Positions 15,001 through 15,185 of a DNA stretch of 15,185 nucleotides are shown here, piece by piece. The stretch covers positions 1 through 15,185 of the forward strand of contig JAJEBJ010000146.1 of the NCBI GenBank assembly GCA_022822575.1, given 5' to 3'. The notes under the pieces are model-generated. The model saw nothing but the letters and a program-made list of their open reading frames with translations. It was not told the origin of the DNA and searched no databases. The DNA comes from Alphaproteobacteria bacterium. GTDB taxonomy: Bacteria > Pseudomonadota > Alphaproteobacteria > SP197. The position numbers and the translations under genes were made by a program. Positions within the stretch are counted from its first letter, which is position 1. Each line of letters starts with the position of its first letter.

Positions 15001-15185
15001 GGCGCAGCAGACTGTCCTGGCTGTTGTTTGCCGTTGTGGCCGTGATCTTCCTGGTTGCACCCCTTGCGCTTGTGGTCCTCTTTTCGTTTGGTCGCAACGA
15101 ACATTCGACCTTTCCCATGGGTGGATTCACGCTTTCCTGGTACGGTGCGCTGTTCGATCGCCACGATTTCTGGATTGCATTGCGC
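14997..15185 (+). CDS. PotC-like ABC transporter permease (N-terminal 63 residues, cut by the window edge)
   Basis: The ATG at 14997 overlaps the preceding permease stop as ATGA, and the frame is open to the last base. The visible part has a basic start (MRRSRLSW), one hydrophobic helix at about residues 9-31, and FTLSWYGALFD, the Pot-permease pattern before the second helix. It should be the second channel subunit. The ATPase is not in the window and may lie further right. Confidence 0.82.
   Translation, partial: MRRSRLSWLLFAVVAVIFLVAPLALVVLFSFGRNEHSTFPMGGFTLSWYGALFDRHDFWIALR

Overview
The window is high-GC DNA with tightly packed genes, short Shine-Dalgarno sites and ATGA start/stop overlaps. 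This suggests a member of the Pseudomonadota, most likely an alphaproteobacterium. That placement rests on my recollection of similar proteins (Xsc, AckA, Liv and Pot transporters), not on a search. I see no rRNA, tRNA, CRISPR array, insertion sequence or phage gene. All genes look metabolic or transport-related, and no transcriptional regulator is encoded here.

Layout, left to right. (1) A large N,N-dimethylformamidase-like hydrolase on the minus strand runs off the left edge (1-2129). (2) Divergent from it is an aldehyde dehydrogenase (2207-3715, plus). (3) Convergent with that, and overlapping its 3' end by 13 bases, is acetate kinase (3703-4905, minus). (4) Divergent from ackA is xsc, sulfoacetaldehyde acetyltransferase (5001-6770, plus). 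(5) A six-gene minus-strand operon follows, in transcription order: amino-acid-type ABC substrate-binding protein (12425-11256), ATPases LivG and LivF, permeases LivH and LivM, and an agmatinase-family ureohydrolase (7762-6782). (6) After a 517-bp divergent regulatory region comes a plus-strand PotD/PotB/PotC-like ABC operon (12943 onward) that runs off the right edge.

How the genes may work together. Xsc converts sulfoacetaldehyde plus phosphate to acetyl phosphate plus sulfite. AckA next to it can turn the acetyl phosphate into acetate and ATP. No phosphotransacetylase is visible, although that is the more usual partner of Xsc in aerobes. The aldehyde dehydrogenase may act on sulfoacetaldehyde or a related aldehyde. 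The ureohydrolase is the last gene of the liv operon, so the imported substrate may carry a guanidino group. A C2 sulfonate bearing a guanidino group (taurocyamine, 2-guanidinoethanesulfonate) would explain the transporter, ureohydrolase and Xsc together. This is a hypothesis: the enzyme that would deaminate taurine to sulfoacetaldehyde is not in the window, and plain agmatine degradation beside an unrelated xsc locus is a real alternative.

Non-coding structure worth noting: a perfect 14-bp hairpin between the binding-protein gene and livG; an 11-bp hairpin at the aldehyde dehydrogenase/ackA junction; two good sigma70-like promoters facing apart in the liv/pot intergenic region; a 13-bp palindrome in the liv leader; and an 11-bp tandem repeat against the pot promoter.
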